64,000 nt of DNA from Mycolicibacterium malmesburyense (GTDB taxonomy: Bacteria; Actinomycetota; Actinomycetes; Mycobacteriales; Mycobacteriaceae): contig NZ_CVTB01000122.1 in the NCBI RefSeq assembly GCF_001050015.1, positions 1 through 64,000 on the forward strand, in the 5' to 3' direction. Of the stretch, positions 1 to 8,392 are shown one piece after another. The notes under the pieces were generated by a model. The model saw nothing but the letters and a program-made list of their open reading frames with translations. It had not been told where the DNA came from and searched no databases. Numbering within the stretch: position 1 is the stretch's first letter; each line of letters opens with the position of its first letter. The translations under genes and the position numbers were made by a program.

Positions 1-870
1 CCCGCCACACTCGACGAATTGGCTTACCGCTTAACCGGTTCGGCCGATCTCTACGAGCAGACCGGTCGGCGGCCCGTCGCCTCCATCAATTTCGTGATCG
101 CCCACGACGGCTTCACGCTGCGCGATCTGGTGTCCTACAACGAGAAACACAACGAAGACAACGGTGAGGACAACAACGACGGCGAAAGCCACAATCGGTC
201 CTGGAACTGCGGCGTCGAGGGGCCGACCGACGACCCCGAGGTGAACGCGCTGCGCGCACGCCAACAGCGCAATTTCCTTACGACGCTGCTGCTTTCACAG
301 GGCGTGCCGATGATCGCCCACGGCGACGAACTCGGGCGCACGCAGCAGGGCAACAACAACGTCTACTGCCAGGACAACGAGCTGTCGTGGATCGACTGGA
401 ACAGCGCCGACACCGATCTGATGGAGTTCACCCGCAAAGTGTCGGCGCTGCGCGCCGCGCACCCGGTGTTCCGCCGGCGCCGGTTCTTCTCCGGGCGCCC
501 GGTACGCCAGCGTGGCGGTGACGGGTTGCCCGACATCGCCTGGTTCGCGCCCGACGGGTCCGAGATGGGTGACGAGGACTGGGAAACCGGATACGCCAAG
601 TCAATCGCGGTGTACCTCAACGGCAACGGCATCCCCGACCGCGACGTGCGCGGTCAGCGCATCGTCGACGACTCGTTCGTGCTGTGCTTCAACGCGCACT
701 ACGAGCCGATCGATTTCGCGATGCCGGAGAAGAAGTTCGGTGATTCCTGGGTCGCGGTGATCGACACGTCGGCCGACACCGACGATGAAGCGGAACCGGT
801 CGGCGCCGGGCAGAAGGTGACCGTCGCCGCGCGCTCGGTTCAGGTGCTGCAGGCGACCACCGAAGAGTAG
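1..870 (+). CDS. glgX: Glycogen debranching enzyme, C-terminal part (5' end outside window)
   Basis: The frame is open from the first base, so the gene starts upstream of the window; 289 residues are visible. They show the C-terminal half of a GH13 debranching enzyme of the GlgX/TreX type: the segment VASINFVIAHDGFTLRDLVSY contains the conserved HDGFTL motif (transition-state-stabilising His-Asp), followed by the long Asn/Asp-rich loop, the NFLTTLLLSQGVPM stretch and the HGDEL-GRTQ-GNNN-YCQDNE block typical of the family, then a beta-sandwich C-terminal domain. The enzyme hydrolyses alpha-1,6 branches of glycogen in the cytoplasm. It is followed by an inverted-repeat element rather than by a co-directional gene. 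The family call is firm; the exact substrate (glycogen limit dextrin or another alpha-glucan) is not shown by sequence. Confidence 0.93.
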   Translation, partial: PATLDELAYRLTGSADLYEQTGRRPVASINFVIAHDGFTLRDLVSYNEKHNEDNGEDNNDGESHNRSWNCGVEGPTDDPEVNALRARQQRNFLTTLLLSQGVPMIAHGDELGRTQQGNNNVYCQDNELSWIDWNSADTDLMEFTRKVSALRAAHPVFRRRRFFSGRPVRQRGGDGLPDIAWFAPDGSEMGDEDWETGYAKSIAVYLNGNGIPDRDVRGQRIVDDSFVLCFNAHYEPIDFAMPEKKFGDSWVAVIDTSADTDDEAEPVGAGQKVTVAARSVQVLQATTEE

Positions 871-892
871 GCGGCGCTTGGCCCACACAAGT

Positions 893-954
893 CGCGAAAC
901 TGAGCTTGTGCGCGAGAAATCCAGAGATTCTCGAGCAGAAGTTCGGTTTCGGCG
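893..954. repeat. Imperfect inverted-repeat element, copy A
   Basis: Intergenic stretch after glgX. It begins CGCGAAACTGAGCTTGTGC and ends with a degenerate inverse of that start (TTCGGTTTCGGCG), with an inner stem built from CGAGAAATC and GATTCTCG. Its first 25 or so bases differ at only a few positions from the element at 39762-39824, so the two look like members of one family. It may act as a transcription stop after glgX; there is no T-tract. Confidence 0.55.
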
Positions 955-1014
955 GCCAAGAGAAGGGGTGGGGCCGCCGAGGCTCGGAGGCGACCCCACG
1001 GTCGAAGGTCCCGG

Positions 1015-1395
1015 CTATTCGACGACCGGGAAGAACGAGTCGCCGTCCTCGGGTGCGCCGTCGACCTGGCCCTCGTCGCGGCCGTGCTGCTCGGGGTCGA
1101 TGCGGTCCACCTGATCGTCGGCGCGCACCTCGGTGTCGCCGCTGGGCTCGCTCATCGGCTCATTCAGTTCGGGTTGGTCGGGTTCTTCGGCGGCGAGTTT
1201 CTCGTCGAGGCTCTCGTCGACCTCGCCCTCGGCGTTGATCTTGTCGGCTTCATGCCACCGCTCTGGCGGGTCGACGATTTCGTCGCCGTCGTCGTTGCGG
1301 ACGTCGTCGGAATCGAACGCCTCCGTCGGGCGCAGCGTGTCGCCGACGCCGCCGCCGTCGTTGGGTGAATAGCCTGGGTCCGGATTTGCGCTCAC
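1015..1395 (-). CDS. Small, very acidic protein (DUF5709-like)
   Basis: A 126-residue protein read from GTG at 1395. The upstream extension of the frame is Arg-rich and unlike the body, so the start was placed where the acidic composition begins (SANPDPGYSPND). The sequence is dominated by Asp, Glu, Pro and Gly with almost no hydrophobic runs, so it is probably intrinsically disordered and cytoplasmic. The arrangement of a PDPGYSPND start, a DTLRPTEAF segment and a DPPERW motif resembles actinobacterial DUF5709 proteins, whose function is unknown. No signal peptide or membrane segment is seen. It stands alone between the glgX tail and a TetR gene. The assignment to DUF5709 is from memory of the pattern and is moderate. 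Confidence 0.6.
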   Translation of the reverse strand: MSANPDPGYSPNDGGGVGDTLRPTEAFDSDDVRNDDGDEIVDPPERWHEADKINAEGEVDESLDEKLAAEEPDQPELNEPMSEPSGDTEVRADDQVDRIDPEQHGRDEGQVDGAPEDGDSFFPVVE

Positions 1396-1801
1396 AGTTG
1401 TTCGGTTGCCCACCTGCCGGATCGCTAAACGCCACGCCCCCCGTGGCGGGAATCGTTGTTGCCGTCGAGCCGCGCCTTCACCGCCGCGACAGACAGCGGA
1501 CACGAGCCGAAACCGACTGTGCGACACCGTTCTTGACAGACGAAATGCCTGACGCGGGACGCCTTGTGTGCTACGGTTTGCCTCACAGCAACCGTGGCCG
1601 TCGCGACTGACAGCCAGAGTTGTAACACGCCCGGCGAGGCGAGTAGGAGCCGATGAGCGGCGGCGCCTACCGGCGGCCACGGTTGCCGTCTTCCCAGCGT
1701 GTTCCCGGTGACTTTTCGACGAGCGCGGCCCCGCGACTCGCGCCCGCCAATATTTTCGCGAGTGTCAGTAAAGGCGCCGAAGTGGTCGTAAGCTGCCCTC
1801 C
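1396..1801. other. 406-bp intergenic region before the TetR gene
   Basis: No well-supported gene. It contains a possible promoter with CTGACG (1550-1555) and TACGGT (1573-1578), 17 bp apart, pointing right. A 50-codon frame from ATG 1653 to the stop at 1803-1805 has a nearby GGAG, but its product (start MSGGAYRRPRLPSS) has no recognisable features, and a separate leaderless -10 for the TetR gene lies inside it. The segment could be a leader, a small gene, or simply promoter DNA. Confidence 0.4.
1789..1794 (+). promoter_or_regulatory. -10 element TAAGCT, leaderless TetR promoter
   Basis: TAAGCT ends 7 nt before ATG 1802, the spacing expected when transcription starts at the A of the start codon. 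This supports the ATG at 1802 over the later in-frame ATG at 1832. Confidence 0.5.
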
Positions 1802-2362
1802 ATGACGGCGCCTCCCAGCACAGGCCGCCGCATGACCGCACAAGACTGGATCCAGGCTGGCTTCGACGTGCTCGCCGACGGCGGACCCGGCGCGCTGCGG
1901 ATCGGCCGCCTGTGCGACCGCCTCGACGTCACCAAGGGCAGCTTCTACTGGCACTTCGCCGACATGCCCGCCTACCGGGACGCGCTGGCCCGCGCATGGG
2001 GCAACCTCCACGACGAGCGCCGGCGGCGCTTCGAGGACATGCGCGACGCCGATCCCCGCACCCGGTTGGCCGTGATGATCCAGACGCTGATGTGCCCCGA
2101 CCACTGGGCGCTCGAGCGGGCCATGCGCGTCTGGTCGTTGACCGATGCGACCGTGCTGGCCAGCGTCCAGCAGAGCGACGGACGGGTCCTGGGCGCCGTG
2201 CGGGAGGCGCTCGTCGACTACGGGTTCGATCCGAGCGAGGCCGATCTGCGTTCGGCGCTGCTGTTCGCCACGGGTGTCGGCCTGCTGCACGGGGTCGGTG
2301 CGGCGCCGCGCGAACCCGCCTGGTTGAGCGAGCGCGTGCTCGACCTCATGCTTCGCCGATAG
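1802..2362 (+). CDS. TetR/AcrR-family transcriptional regulator
   Basis: A 186-residue protein with an N-terminal helix-turn-helix: DWIQAGFDVLADGG, then LRIGRLCDRLDVTKGSFYWHFADMPAYRDAL (residues about 10-60), which carries the TetR hallmark of a recognition helix followed by FYWHF. The rest is a helical ligand/dimer domain. It is a cytoplasmic repressor or activator with unknown ligand. It is convergent with, and overlaps by 17 bp, the small gene at the end of the treS-mak operon, so that operon is not an obvious divergent target. ATG 1802 is preferred because a TAAGCT -10 lies 7 nt upstream; there is no Shine-Dalgarno. Confidence 0.88.
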   Translation: MTAPPSTGRRMTAQDWIQAGFDVLADGGPGALRIGRLCDRLDVTKGSFYWHFADMPAYRDALARAWGNLHDERRRRFEDMRDADPRTRLAVMIQTLMCPDHWALERAMRVWSLTDATVLASVQQSDGRVLGAVREALVDYGFDPSEADLRSALLFATGVGLLHGVGAAPREPAWLSERVLDLMLRR

Positions 2363-2726
2363 GCCGGGACGGTTTGAGCCCGGTCTTGGCGTCGAGGTAC
2401 TGCAGCAACTGGTGTGCGGCGAGTTCGACGTCCTTGTGCCGCCACTCCGATGCGCGGTAGACGCAGGCGATCAGCCCCGACCGGTGCAGCCGCCGGAAGT
2501 CGCCGTAGACGAACGCGTACCGCGCCTTCGTCTCGTCGCGGGCGCCCTCGGTCAGGCCGAGATGCCAGCAGGCGTAATCGTCCCAGGAGTGCGTCTCGAG
2601 GTAGGCGTTCTGCGCCTCGGCGCGCGGTTGCACCTCACCCCAGTCGCTGTCGAGCACGTATTGGTGCGCATCGATCAGCTCGCGTGCCTTGGCCATCGCG
2701 GCGTCGTTGAGCGTGTACTTGGCCAC
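2346..2726 (-). CDS. Conserved hypothetical protein downstream of maltokinase
   Basis: A 126-residue protein from GTG 2726, starting AKYTLNDAAMAKARELIDAHQ. It is soluble, rich in aromatic and charged residues (SDWGEVQPRAEAQ, HSWDDYACWHLGL, KARYAFVYGDFRRLHRSGL), with no signal peptide or membrane segment. I do not recognise a named domain. The start was chosen because it lies 11 bp after the maltokinase stop and the residues before it are out-of-character Arg-rich sequence. As third gene of the treS-mak unit it is probably co-transcribed, but that does not reveal a function. Its 3' end overlaps the convergent TetR gene. Confidence 0.7.
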   Translation of the reverse strand: MAKYTLNDAAMAKARELIDAHQYVLDSDWGEVQPRAEAQNAYLETHSWDDYACWHLGLTEGARDETKARYAFVYGDFRRLHRSGLIACVYRASEWRHKDVELAAHQLLQYLDAKTGLKPSRPIGEA

Positions 2727-2737
2727 GGGTCCGCAGA

Positions 2738-4084
2738 TCAGCCGACGATGCGCGCGATCGACTTCAGCGGAATCGGCAGCCAACTGGGCCGGAACCGCGC
2801 CTCGTACGCCGCTTCGTACACCGCCTTGTCCAACTCGTAGGCCGCCAGCAGCTGGCCGGAGTCGCGTGGGTCGGCGCCGGAGATCTCGGCGTAACCCTCG
2901 CAGAACGATGCGGCGTTGCGGTCCACCCATTCTCGGGCCCGCGCCGCGAGCTGGCGGTCGTGGTCCTCGTCGGAGGACTGTTCCATCAGCCGTTGGTAGG
3001 CGGCGTATTCGAAGGACCGCAACACCCCGGCGACATCGCGCAGCGGCGAGTCCGGTCGGCGCCGTTCCTCGAGCGGCTGGCCGGGCTCACCCTCGAAGTC
3101 GATCAGCAGCCAGCCCTCCGGAATGCGCAGCACCTGGCCGAGATGAAGATCGCCGTGGATGCGCTGCACCGTGACCGTCTCCTCGGACAGCTTGCGGTAC
3201 CGCTCCTCGATCAGCGGCGCGTACTGCTCGAGATCGGGGACGGACTTGATCGCCGACGCCAACCGCTCCAGCGCGGTGTCGGCCGGGAACGGCGTGGTCT
3301 CCGTGCCCAATTCGTCGGCCAGCGTGGCGTGCACCGACGCCACCGCCTCGCCGAGCCGATACGACTCGCCCGCGAAATCCCCACCGACCTCGTCGGCGTA
3401 CAGGTCTCCCTCGGCGAACAGGTCGCGGGTGCTGGCCGTGGCCATGTCCCAGCCCTCGGCCGAGGTCGCGGCGAACTCCGTCACCATTCCCAGCGCGCAC
3501 GGTTCGCCGTCCTCGCCGCCGGCCCAGCTGGTCTCGAACGACCCCAGCAGCCGCGCCACATGCGGATTGCCGGCGCGGGCCAGCACGCGGTTCAGCTCGA
3601 TGTCCGGGTTCGTTCCCGGCGTGATCCGGCGGAAGAGCTTGAGGATCGCCTTCTCCTCGAACACCACGCTGGTGTTGCTCTGCTCGGCCGAGAAGACCCG
3701 CGGCGCGGCGTCGAGCGGCAACTCCACGCCGGGCTCCTTGACGAAGCGCACCGCGTCGGCGCCGTCGCCCACCGTCGCCGACGAGTCGATCAGCGACAGC
3801 AGATACTTCGCCGCGCCCGGGTCGTACAGGGCGTCGTAGGCGGTGCGGTCATCGTCGGCGCCGATGGTCGCGACCTCCGCGTACTCCTCGATGGGACCGG
3901 TGTTCCACCGCAACAGCACCTGATAACGCTCACTGGAGCCGTCGGTGTAGGAGACGTCGAGCAGGACCAGGTCGAGATCGTCGCGCAGACCGGTGTACGC
4001 GGCTTGCTGCACCGAGGCCAACTCCCGGCTGCGGCCGGCATACCACCGTTGCTGTGGCAGCCACTCGTGGAACGGAAGGTTCAT
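2738..4084 (-). CDS. mak: Maltokinase
   Basis: A 448-residue cytoplasmic kinase that phosphorylates maltose to maltose-1-phosphate with ATP, the donor used by GlgE to extend alpha-glucan. It is close to the 455 residues of the M. tuberculosis enzyme (Mak/Pep2). Seen in sequence: an N-terminal cap starting [16 protein letters not shown], an SNTS loop at about 136-139 with K149 likely binding ATP phosphates, the aminoglycoside-phosphotransferase-like catalytic motif [11 protein letters not shown] at 309-319 (D312 catalytic) and IDFEGEP at 328-334 (D329 metal-binding). The ATG at 4084 overlaps the treS stop as ATGA, so the two are translationally coupled, which fits the TreS:Mak complex known from mycobacteria. 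Confidence 0.96.
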   Translation of the reverse strand: MNLPFHEWLPQQRWYAGRSRELASVQQAAYTGLRDDLDLVLLDVSYTDGSSERYQVLLRWNTGPIEEYAEVATIGADDDRTAYDALYDPGAAKYLLSLIDSSATVGDGADAVRFVKEPGVELPLDAAPRVFSAEQSNTSVVFEEKAILKLFRRITPGTNPDIELNRVLARAGNPHVARLLGSFETSWAGGEDGEPCALGMVTEFAATSAEGWDMATASTRDLFAEGDLYADEVGGDFAGESYRLGEAVASVHATLADELGTETTPFPADTALERLASAIKSVPDLEQYAPLIEERYRKLSEETVTVQRIHGDLHLGQVLRIPEGWLLIDFEGEPGQPLEERRRPDSPLRDVAGVLRSFEYAAYQRLMEQSSDEDHDRQLAARAREWVDRNAASFCEGYAEISGADPRDSGQLLAAYELDKAVYEAAYEARFRPSWLPIPLKSIARIVG

Positions 4085-5892
4085 GACTGTTCTCCAGGCT
4101 CTGGGCTGGGCGGCTTCAGCGAGAACCAGTAGAACCCGTGGCCGGGCAGGGTCAGGAGATAAGGCAACTGGCCGATGCGGGGGAATTCCACGTATCCGGT
4201 CATCTCGACCGGCGTATATCCGTTGTAGGCCTGCAGGTTCAACTCGATCGGCTGAGGGAAGCGCGAGAGGTTGTTGACGCAGAGCACGGTGTCGGTCGCG
4301 CCGTCGTCCTTCTCGATCTCGCGGACGTAGGTCAGCACCGACGGGTTCGAGCCGCCCAGCTCGTGAAAGCTGCCGATGGCGAAGGCCTCGTGGCGGCTGC
4401 GCACCGCGAGCATCGTGCGGGTCCAGTTCAACAGCGACGTCGAGATGTCGCGCTGCGCCTCGACGTTGACCGCTTGATAGCCGTAGATCGCGTCCTGGTT
4501 CGGCGGTAGATACACGCGCCCAGGCGTCGCGGTCGAGAAGCCCGCGTTGCGGTCGGGCGTCCATTGCATCGGAGTGCGCACCGCGTCGCGGTCACCGAGC
4601 CAGATGATGTCGCCCATCCCGATCTCGTCGCCGTAGTACAGCACCGGCGAACCGGGCAGCGACAGCAGCAGCGCGGTGAACAACTCCATCTGGTTGCGGT
4701 CGTTGTCCAGCAGCGGCGCCAATCGTCGGCGGATCCCGACGTTGGCCTTCATCCGCGGATCCTTGGCGTACTCGGAGTACATGTAGTCGCGCTCTTCGTC
4801 GGTGACCATCTCCAACGTCAACTCGTCGTGGTTGCGAAGGAAGATGCCCCACTGCGCCATCTCCGGGATGTCGGGTGTCTGCGCCAGGATCTCCGAGATC
4901 GGGAACCGCGATTCGCGCCGAACGGCCATGAAGATCCGCGGCATCAGTGGAAAGTGGAACGCCATGTGGCATTCGTCGCCGCCGGTGTCCGGATCGCCGA
5001 AGTACTCGACGACGTCGGCGGGCCACTGGTTCGCCTCGGCCAACAGCACGCGGCCGGGGTACTCGTCGTCGATCACCTTGCGACAGTGCTTGAGAAACGC
5101 GTGCGTCTCGGGCAGGTTCTCACAGTTGGTGCCCTCCCGCTCGAACAGGTACGGCACGGCGTCCAGCCGGAATCCGTCGATGCCGAGGTCGAGCCAGAAC
5201 CGTAGGACGTCGAGCATCGCCTCTTGCACGGCCGGGTTGTCGTAGTTCAGGTCGGGCTGGTGGCTGAAGAAGCGGTGCCAGTAGAACTGCCGCCGCACCG
5301 GGTCGAAGGTCCAGTTGGACTCCTCGGTGTCGACGAAGATGATCCGCGCATCGGGGTACTTGTCGCTGGTGTCGCTCCACACGTAGAAGTCGCCGTAGGG
5401 CCCGTCGGGGTCGCGGCGCGACTCCTGGAACCACGCGTGCTGATCGGACGTGTGGTTCATGACGAGGTCGGTGATGACGCGGATGCCGCGCCGGTGCGCG
5501 GCGTCCAGTAGCTCGACGAAGTCGTCGACGGTGCCGAATTCGGGCAGCACCTTGTAGAAGTCGCGGATGTCGTAGCCGCCGTCACGCAGCGGCGAATCGT
5601 AGAACGGCGGCAGCCAAAGACAGTCCACGCCAAGCCACTTCACGTAGTCGAGTTGCTCGGTCAGACCACGCAGATCCCCGATGCCGTCGGAGTTGGAGTC
5701 GTAGAACGCGCGAACCAACACCTCGTAGAAGACGGCGCGTTTGAACCACGTGCGGTCCTCGGGCAGGATCCGGGCGTGGCCGAAGTCTTCGGCGGTGGGG
5801 TGCTCGACGACACCGTCCTCGACGTGACTGCCCTCCGCCGGATCGTGGTCGGCGGGTCCGTCGGATGTCCTGGCACCGGTGTGTAGTTCCAT
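4081..5892 (-). CDS. treS: Trehalose synthase / maltose alpha-D-glucosyltransferase
   Basis: A 603-residue GH13 enzyme that interconverts trehalose and maltose. In mycobacteria the flux mainly runs trehalose to maltose, feeding Mak and GlgE. Conserved blocks are all present: [14 protein letters not shown] (about 64-77), [14 protein letters not shown] (139-152), [14 protein letters not shown] (237-250, nucleophile D244), VLLAEANQW (282-290, acid/base E286) and FLRNHDELT (351-359, H355-D356). The first 45 residues are an acidic, probably disordered extension as in mycobacterial TreS. It heads an operon with mak and a small hypothetical gene and is divergent from the HugZ-like gene over a 66-bp spacer. 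Confidence 0.97.
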   Translation of the reverse strand: MELHTGARTSDGPADHDPAEGSHVEDGVVEHPTAEDFGHARILPEDRTWFKRAVFYEVLVRAFYDSNSDGIGDLRGLTEQLDYVKWLGVDCLWLPPFYDSPLRDGGYDIRDFYKVLPEFGTVDDFVELLDAAHRRGIRVITDLVMNHTSDQHAWFQESRRDPDGPYGDFYVWSDTSDKYPDARIIFVDTEESNWTFDPVRRQFYWHRFFSHQPDLNYDNPAVQEAMLDVLRFWLDLGIDGFRLDAVPYLFEREGTNCENLPETHAFLKHCRKVIDDEYPGRVLLAEANQWPADVVEYFGDPDTGGDECHMAFHFPLMPRIFMAVRRESRFPISEILAQTPDIPEMAQWGIFLRNHDELTLEMVTDEERDYMYSEYAKDPRMKANVGIRRRLAPLLDNDRNQMELFTALLLSLPGSPVLYYGDEIGMGDIIWLGDRDAVRTPMQWTPDRNAGFSTATPGRVYLPPNQDAIYGYQAVNVEAQRDISTSLLNWTRTMLAVRSRHEAFAIGSFHELGGSNPSVLTYVREIEKDDGATDTVLCVNNLSRFPQPIELNLQAYNGYTPVEMTGYVEFPRIGQLPYLLTLPGHGFYWFSLKPPSPEPGEQS

Positions 5893-5946
5893 ACCGTGTT
5901 CAACCTACCCATGTGACGGAGAAACGAATCGGCCGAACTCTCTGGG

Positions 5947-5952
5947 TATGGT
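5947..5952 (+). promoter_or_regulatory. -10 element TATGGT, leaderless promoter of the HugZ-like gene
   Basis: TATGGT is followed by 6 nt and then GTG 5959. It lies in the 66-bp spacer shared with the divergent treS promoter. No Shine-Dalgarno precedes the GTG. Confidence 0.5.
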
Positions 5953-5958
5953 TCGGGC

Positions 5959-6759
5959 GTGGCCACTCGTGATCACGGCGACCCGGGCGACGCGCCGTCG
6001 ATACCTCCGCCGCTGACGGACGTCGTCAATCCCGCGCGCCCGTCGGCCGCCGAAGAAGCCCGGACCATCTCCGCGTCCACCAACACCGCAACCCTGGCGA
6101 CCCTGACGGCCGACGGCGATCCATGGGCGTCGTTCGTGACGTACGGGCTGCTCGACGGCGCCCCGGTGCTGTGCGTGTCCAATCTCGCCGAGCACGGCCG
6201 CAACCTTCTCGCCGACCCGCGGGCGAGCCTCGCGATCGTCGCGCCGACGTCGGAGTCCGATCCGTTGGCCAGCGGACGGATCACGCTGGCCGGGGTGGTG
6301 GAGCGCCCCGCCGGCGACGAATTCGCCGCCGCGCGCGAGGCGCACCTGTCCGCCGTCGCGGCCGCCAAGTACTACATCGACTACAGCGACTTCACGCTGT
6401 GGGTGCTGCGGGTGCGACGCGTGCGCTGGGTCGGCGGCTACGGCCGGATGGATTCGACGACGGGTGAGGCGTATTCGGCCGCCGAACCCGATCCGGTCCA
6501 ACCGCGCGCGGCGGGGGCGATCGCGCATCTGAACGCCGACCACGCCGACGCACTGGTCGCGATGGCCAAGACGCTGGGCGGCTACCCGGACACCACCGCG
6601 GCGACCTGCACCGGCGCGGACCGCTACGGCCTCGACCTGCGGCTGACCACCGACCGCGGCCTGGCCTACACCCGCATCGGGTATCGCGAGCCGCTCGACT
6701 CCTTCGACGAATTGCGTTCGGCCGCCGTCGAGCTGACCCGCATGGCGCGGGGCGGCTGA
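5959..6759 (+). CDS. HugZ-like haem/flavin protein (PPOX fold plus DUF2470)
   Basis: A 266-residue protein in two parts. Residues about 30-165 form a pyridoxamine-5'-phosphate-oxidase-like split barrel (NTATLATLTADGDPWASFV, AEHGRNLLADPRASLAIV, YYIDYSDFTLWVL, RVRWVGGYGRM). Residues about 180-262 match the DUF2470 tail (AIAHLNADHADALVAMA, YGLDLRLTTD). This architecture is that of HugZ/HutZ-type haem oxygenases and related flavin proteins; the conserved HxDH-like AHLNADH segment is present. Cytoplasmic. Haem degradation is possible, but many actinobacterial members are untested, so substrate and cofactor are uncertain. GTG start supported by a leaderless -10. Confidence 0.82.
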   Translation: MATRDHGDPGDAPSIPPPLTDVVNPARPSAAEEARTISASTNTATLATLTADGDPWASFVTYGLLDGAPVLCVSNLAEHGRNLLADPRASLAIVAPTSESDPLASGRITLAGVVERPAGDEFAAAREAHLSAVAAAKYYIDYSDFTLWVLRVRRVRWVGGYGRMDSTTGEAYSAAEPDPVQPRAAGAIAHLNADHADALVAMAKTLGGYPDTTAATCTGADRYGLDLRLTTDRGLAYTRIGYREPLDSFDELRSAAVELTRMARGG

Positions 6760-6761
6760 AA

Positions 6762-6767
6762 TACGAT
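6762..6767 (+). promoter_or_regulatory. -10 element TACGAT, leaderless promoter of the pyrE-like gene
   Basis: TACGAT is followed by 6 nt and ATG 6774. It begins immediately after the stop of the upstream gene, so the pyrE-like gene can be transcribed on its own despite the 14-bp gap. Confidence 0.5.
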
Positions 6768-6773
6768 CACCCC

Positions 6774-7355
6774 ATGACTGCGGCTTCCTCCGGGCGACCG
6801 GCCACCTGGCAAGCGGCGTTCGACCTGATCGCCACCCGCGGGCACGAGCGCCGCGAGGAGCCGTTCCGGCTGGCCAGCGGCCAACTCAGCCACGACTACA
6901 TCGACGGCAAGTTCGCCATCGACACCGGCGAGCGGTTGACCATCGTCAGCCGCGCGGTCGCGGAGTTGGCCGAGAGCCGGGGTATCGAGTTCGACGCCGT
7001 CGGCGGCCTGACGATGGGGGCCGATCCGCTGGCGCACGGCGTGGCGATGGTGACCGGCAAGGCGTGGTTCTCGGTGCGCAAGGAGCAGAAGAAACGCGGT
7101 CGCGAGCAGTGGATCGAGGGCACCCGCCTGGAAGCCGGCACGCGGGTGCTGCTGGTCGACGACGTGATCAGCACCGGCGGCTCGACCGAGATCGCGTTCG
7201 ACCGGGTCACCGACGTGGGAGCCGTCGTCACCGGCGTGATCCCGATGGTGGACCGCGGCGACATCGCCGCCAAGCGCTTCGCCGCGCGCGGCGTGCCGTT
7301 CGCCGCGCTGGTCACGTACCGCGACCTCGGCATCGAACCCGTCAAGGACGTCTAG
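6774..7355 (+). CDS. Orotate phosphoribosyltransferase-like protein
   Basis: A 193-residue type I phosphoribosyltransferase. The PRPP-binding motif VLLVDDVISTGGST lies at 125-138, with the substrate-side FRLASGQLSHDYID (31-44), the AVGGLTMGADPLAHGVA block (75-91) and a basic flexible loop SVRKEQKKRGREQW (100-113). This matches orotate phosphoribosyltransferase, which makes orotidine-5'-phosphate in pyrimidine synthesis. It is not in a pyrimidine operon, and M. tuberculosis pyrE (Rv0382c) sits in a different gene context, so this may be a second copy or a paralogue with another base as substrate. It is convergent with an ABC-importer ATPase gene and overlaps it by 4 bp. No symbol is assigned for this reason. 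Confidence 0.85.
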   Translation: MTAASSGRPATWQAAFDLIATRGHERREEPFRLASGQLSHDYIDGKFAIDTGERLTIVSRAVAELAESRGIEFDAVGGLTMGADPLAHGVAMVTGKAWFSVRKEQKKRGREQWIEGTRLEAGTRVLLVDDVISTGGSTEIAFDRVTDVGAVVTGVIPMVDRGDIAAKRFAARGVPFAALVTYRDLGIEPVKDV

Positions 7356-8392
7356 GCCGGCACGACGAGCACGCCGTCGGAATCGACGCCGAGGGTGACG
7401 GTGTCGCCGGGCGCGAAGCCGCGCGCCGCCGAACTGGCCATCTGCGCGCTGATCACGGCGCCGTCCGCCGTCGCGGCGTAGACGCGGGAGATCGCGCCGA
7501 GGAACGCCACCGAGCTGACCGTCGACGTGCCGGTCGGACCGGCCGTCACCGTCACCGACTCGGGCCGGACCATCGCCAGGCCGGGCCCGGCCGGCACCGA
7601 ACCCGCCAGCGTCGGCACCGACGTGCCGAGGACTTCGGCGCGCCCGTCCGAAACCGTCGCGGGCACTTTGTTGTTCAGGCCGACGAACTCTGCGACGAAG
7701 GGGGTCGCCGGGTTGGCGTAGAGGTCGGCGGGCGCGGCGACCTGTTCGAGCTTGCCCTGGCTCATTACGCCGACGCGGTCGGCCACCGCGAGCGCCTCCT
7801 CCTGATCGTGGGTGACGAACAGCGTCGTCGTACCGATCTCCAACTGCACGCGCCGGATCTCGTCGCGCAACTGCGACCGGACCTTGGCGTCCAACGCCGA
7901 CAGCGGCTCGTCGAGCAGCAGCACGCGGGGCTGGATCGCCAATGCCCGCGCCAGCGCGACCCGCTGCTGCTGGCCACCCGACAACTCGCTGGCGTACTTG
8001 TCCTTGTGCGCCGAGAGCCCGACCAGGTCCAGCATGTCGGCGGCCCGGGACAACCGGTCGCGTTTGGAGGTACCCCGCATCTTGAGCCCGAACGCGACGT
8101 TGTCGAGCACCGTCAGGTGAGGAAACAGGCTGTAGGCCTGAAACACCATCCCGATGTCGCGTTTGTTCGCCGGTACCCCGCTGACGTCGCGACCGTCGAC
8201 GGACACCGTTCCGGCCGTCGCCTTGTCCAGCCCGGCGAGGATGCGCAGCGCGGTGGTCTTACCGCAGCCCGAAGGGCCAAGCAGCGCAACGAGTTCGCCC
8301 GGTTCGATGCGCAGGGTCAAACCGTCGAGCGCCTTGACCGTTCCGTAGATCCGGGTCAGGTCGTTCAGCTCGACGGCTACTCCGGCGGTCAT
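7352..8392 (-). CDS. ABC transporter ATP-binding protein (Fe3+/polyamine/thiamine-type importer)
   Basis: A 346-residue nucleotide-binding subunit of the PotA/FbpC/CysA kind. Walker A GPSGCGKTT is at 39-47, Q-loop around FQAYSLFPHLT (83-93), ABC signature LSGGQQQR at 136-143, Walker B VLLLDEP at 156-162, and the H-loop in FVTHDQEEAL. The last 100 residues form a TOBE-type beta domain. It energises the two permeases encoded just upstream and shares an ATGA overlap with the second permease gene. It is the last gene of the four-gene importer operon. Confidence 0.95.
   Translation of the reverse strand: MTAGVAVELNDLTRIYGTVKALDGLTLRIEPGELVALLGPSGCGKTTALRILAGLDKATAGTVSVDGRDVSGVPANKRDIGMVFQAYSLFPHLTVLDNVAFGLKMRGTSKRDRLSRAADMLDLVGLSAHKDKYASELSGGQQQRVALARALAIQPRVLLLDEPLSALDAKVRSQLRDEIRRVQLEIGTTTLFVTHDQEEALAVADRVGVMSQGKLEQVAAPADLYANPATPFVAEFVGLNNKVPATVSDGRAEVLGTSVPTLAGSVPAGPGLAMVRPESVTVTAGPTGTSTVSSVAFLGAISRVYAATADGAVISAQMASSAARGFAPGDTVTLGVDSDGVLVVPA

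Noticed and set aside
1653..1805. 50-codon ORF upstream of the TetR gene with a GGAG nearby
   Set aside because: No conserved features, and the -10 of the leaderless TetR promoter lies inside it; kept only as a remark on the intergenic region.
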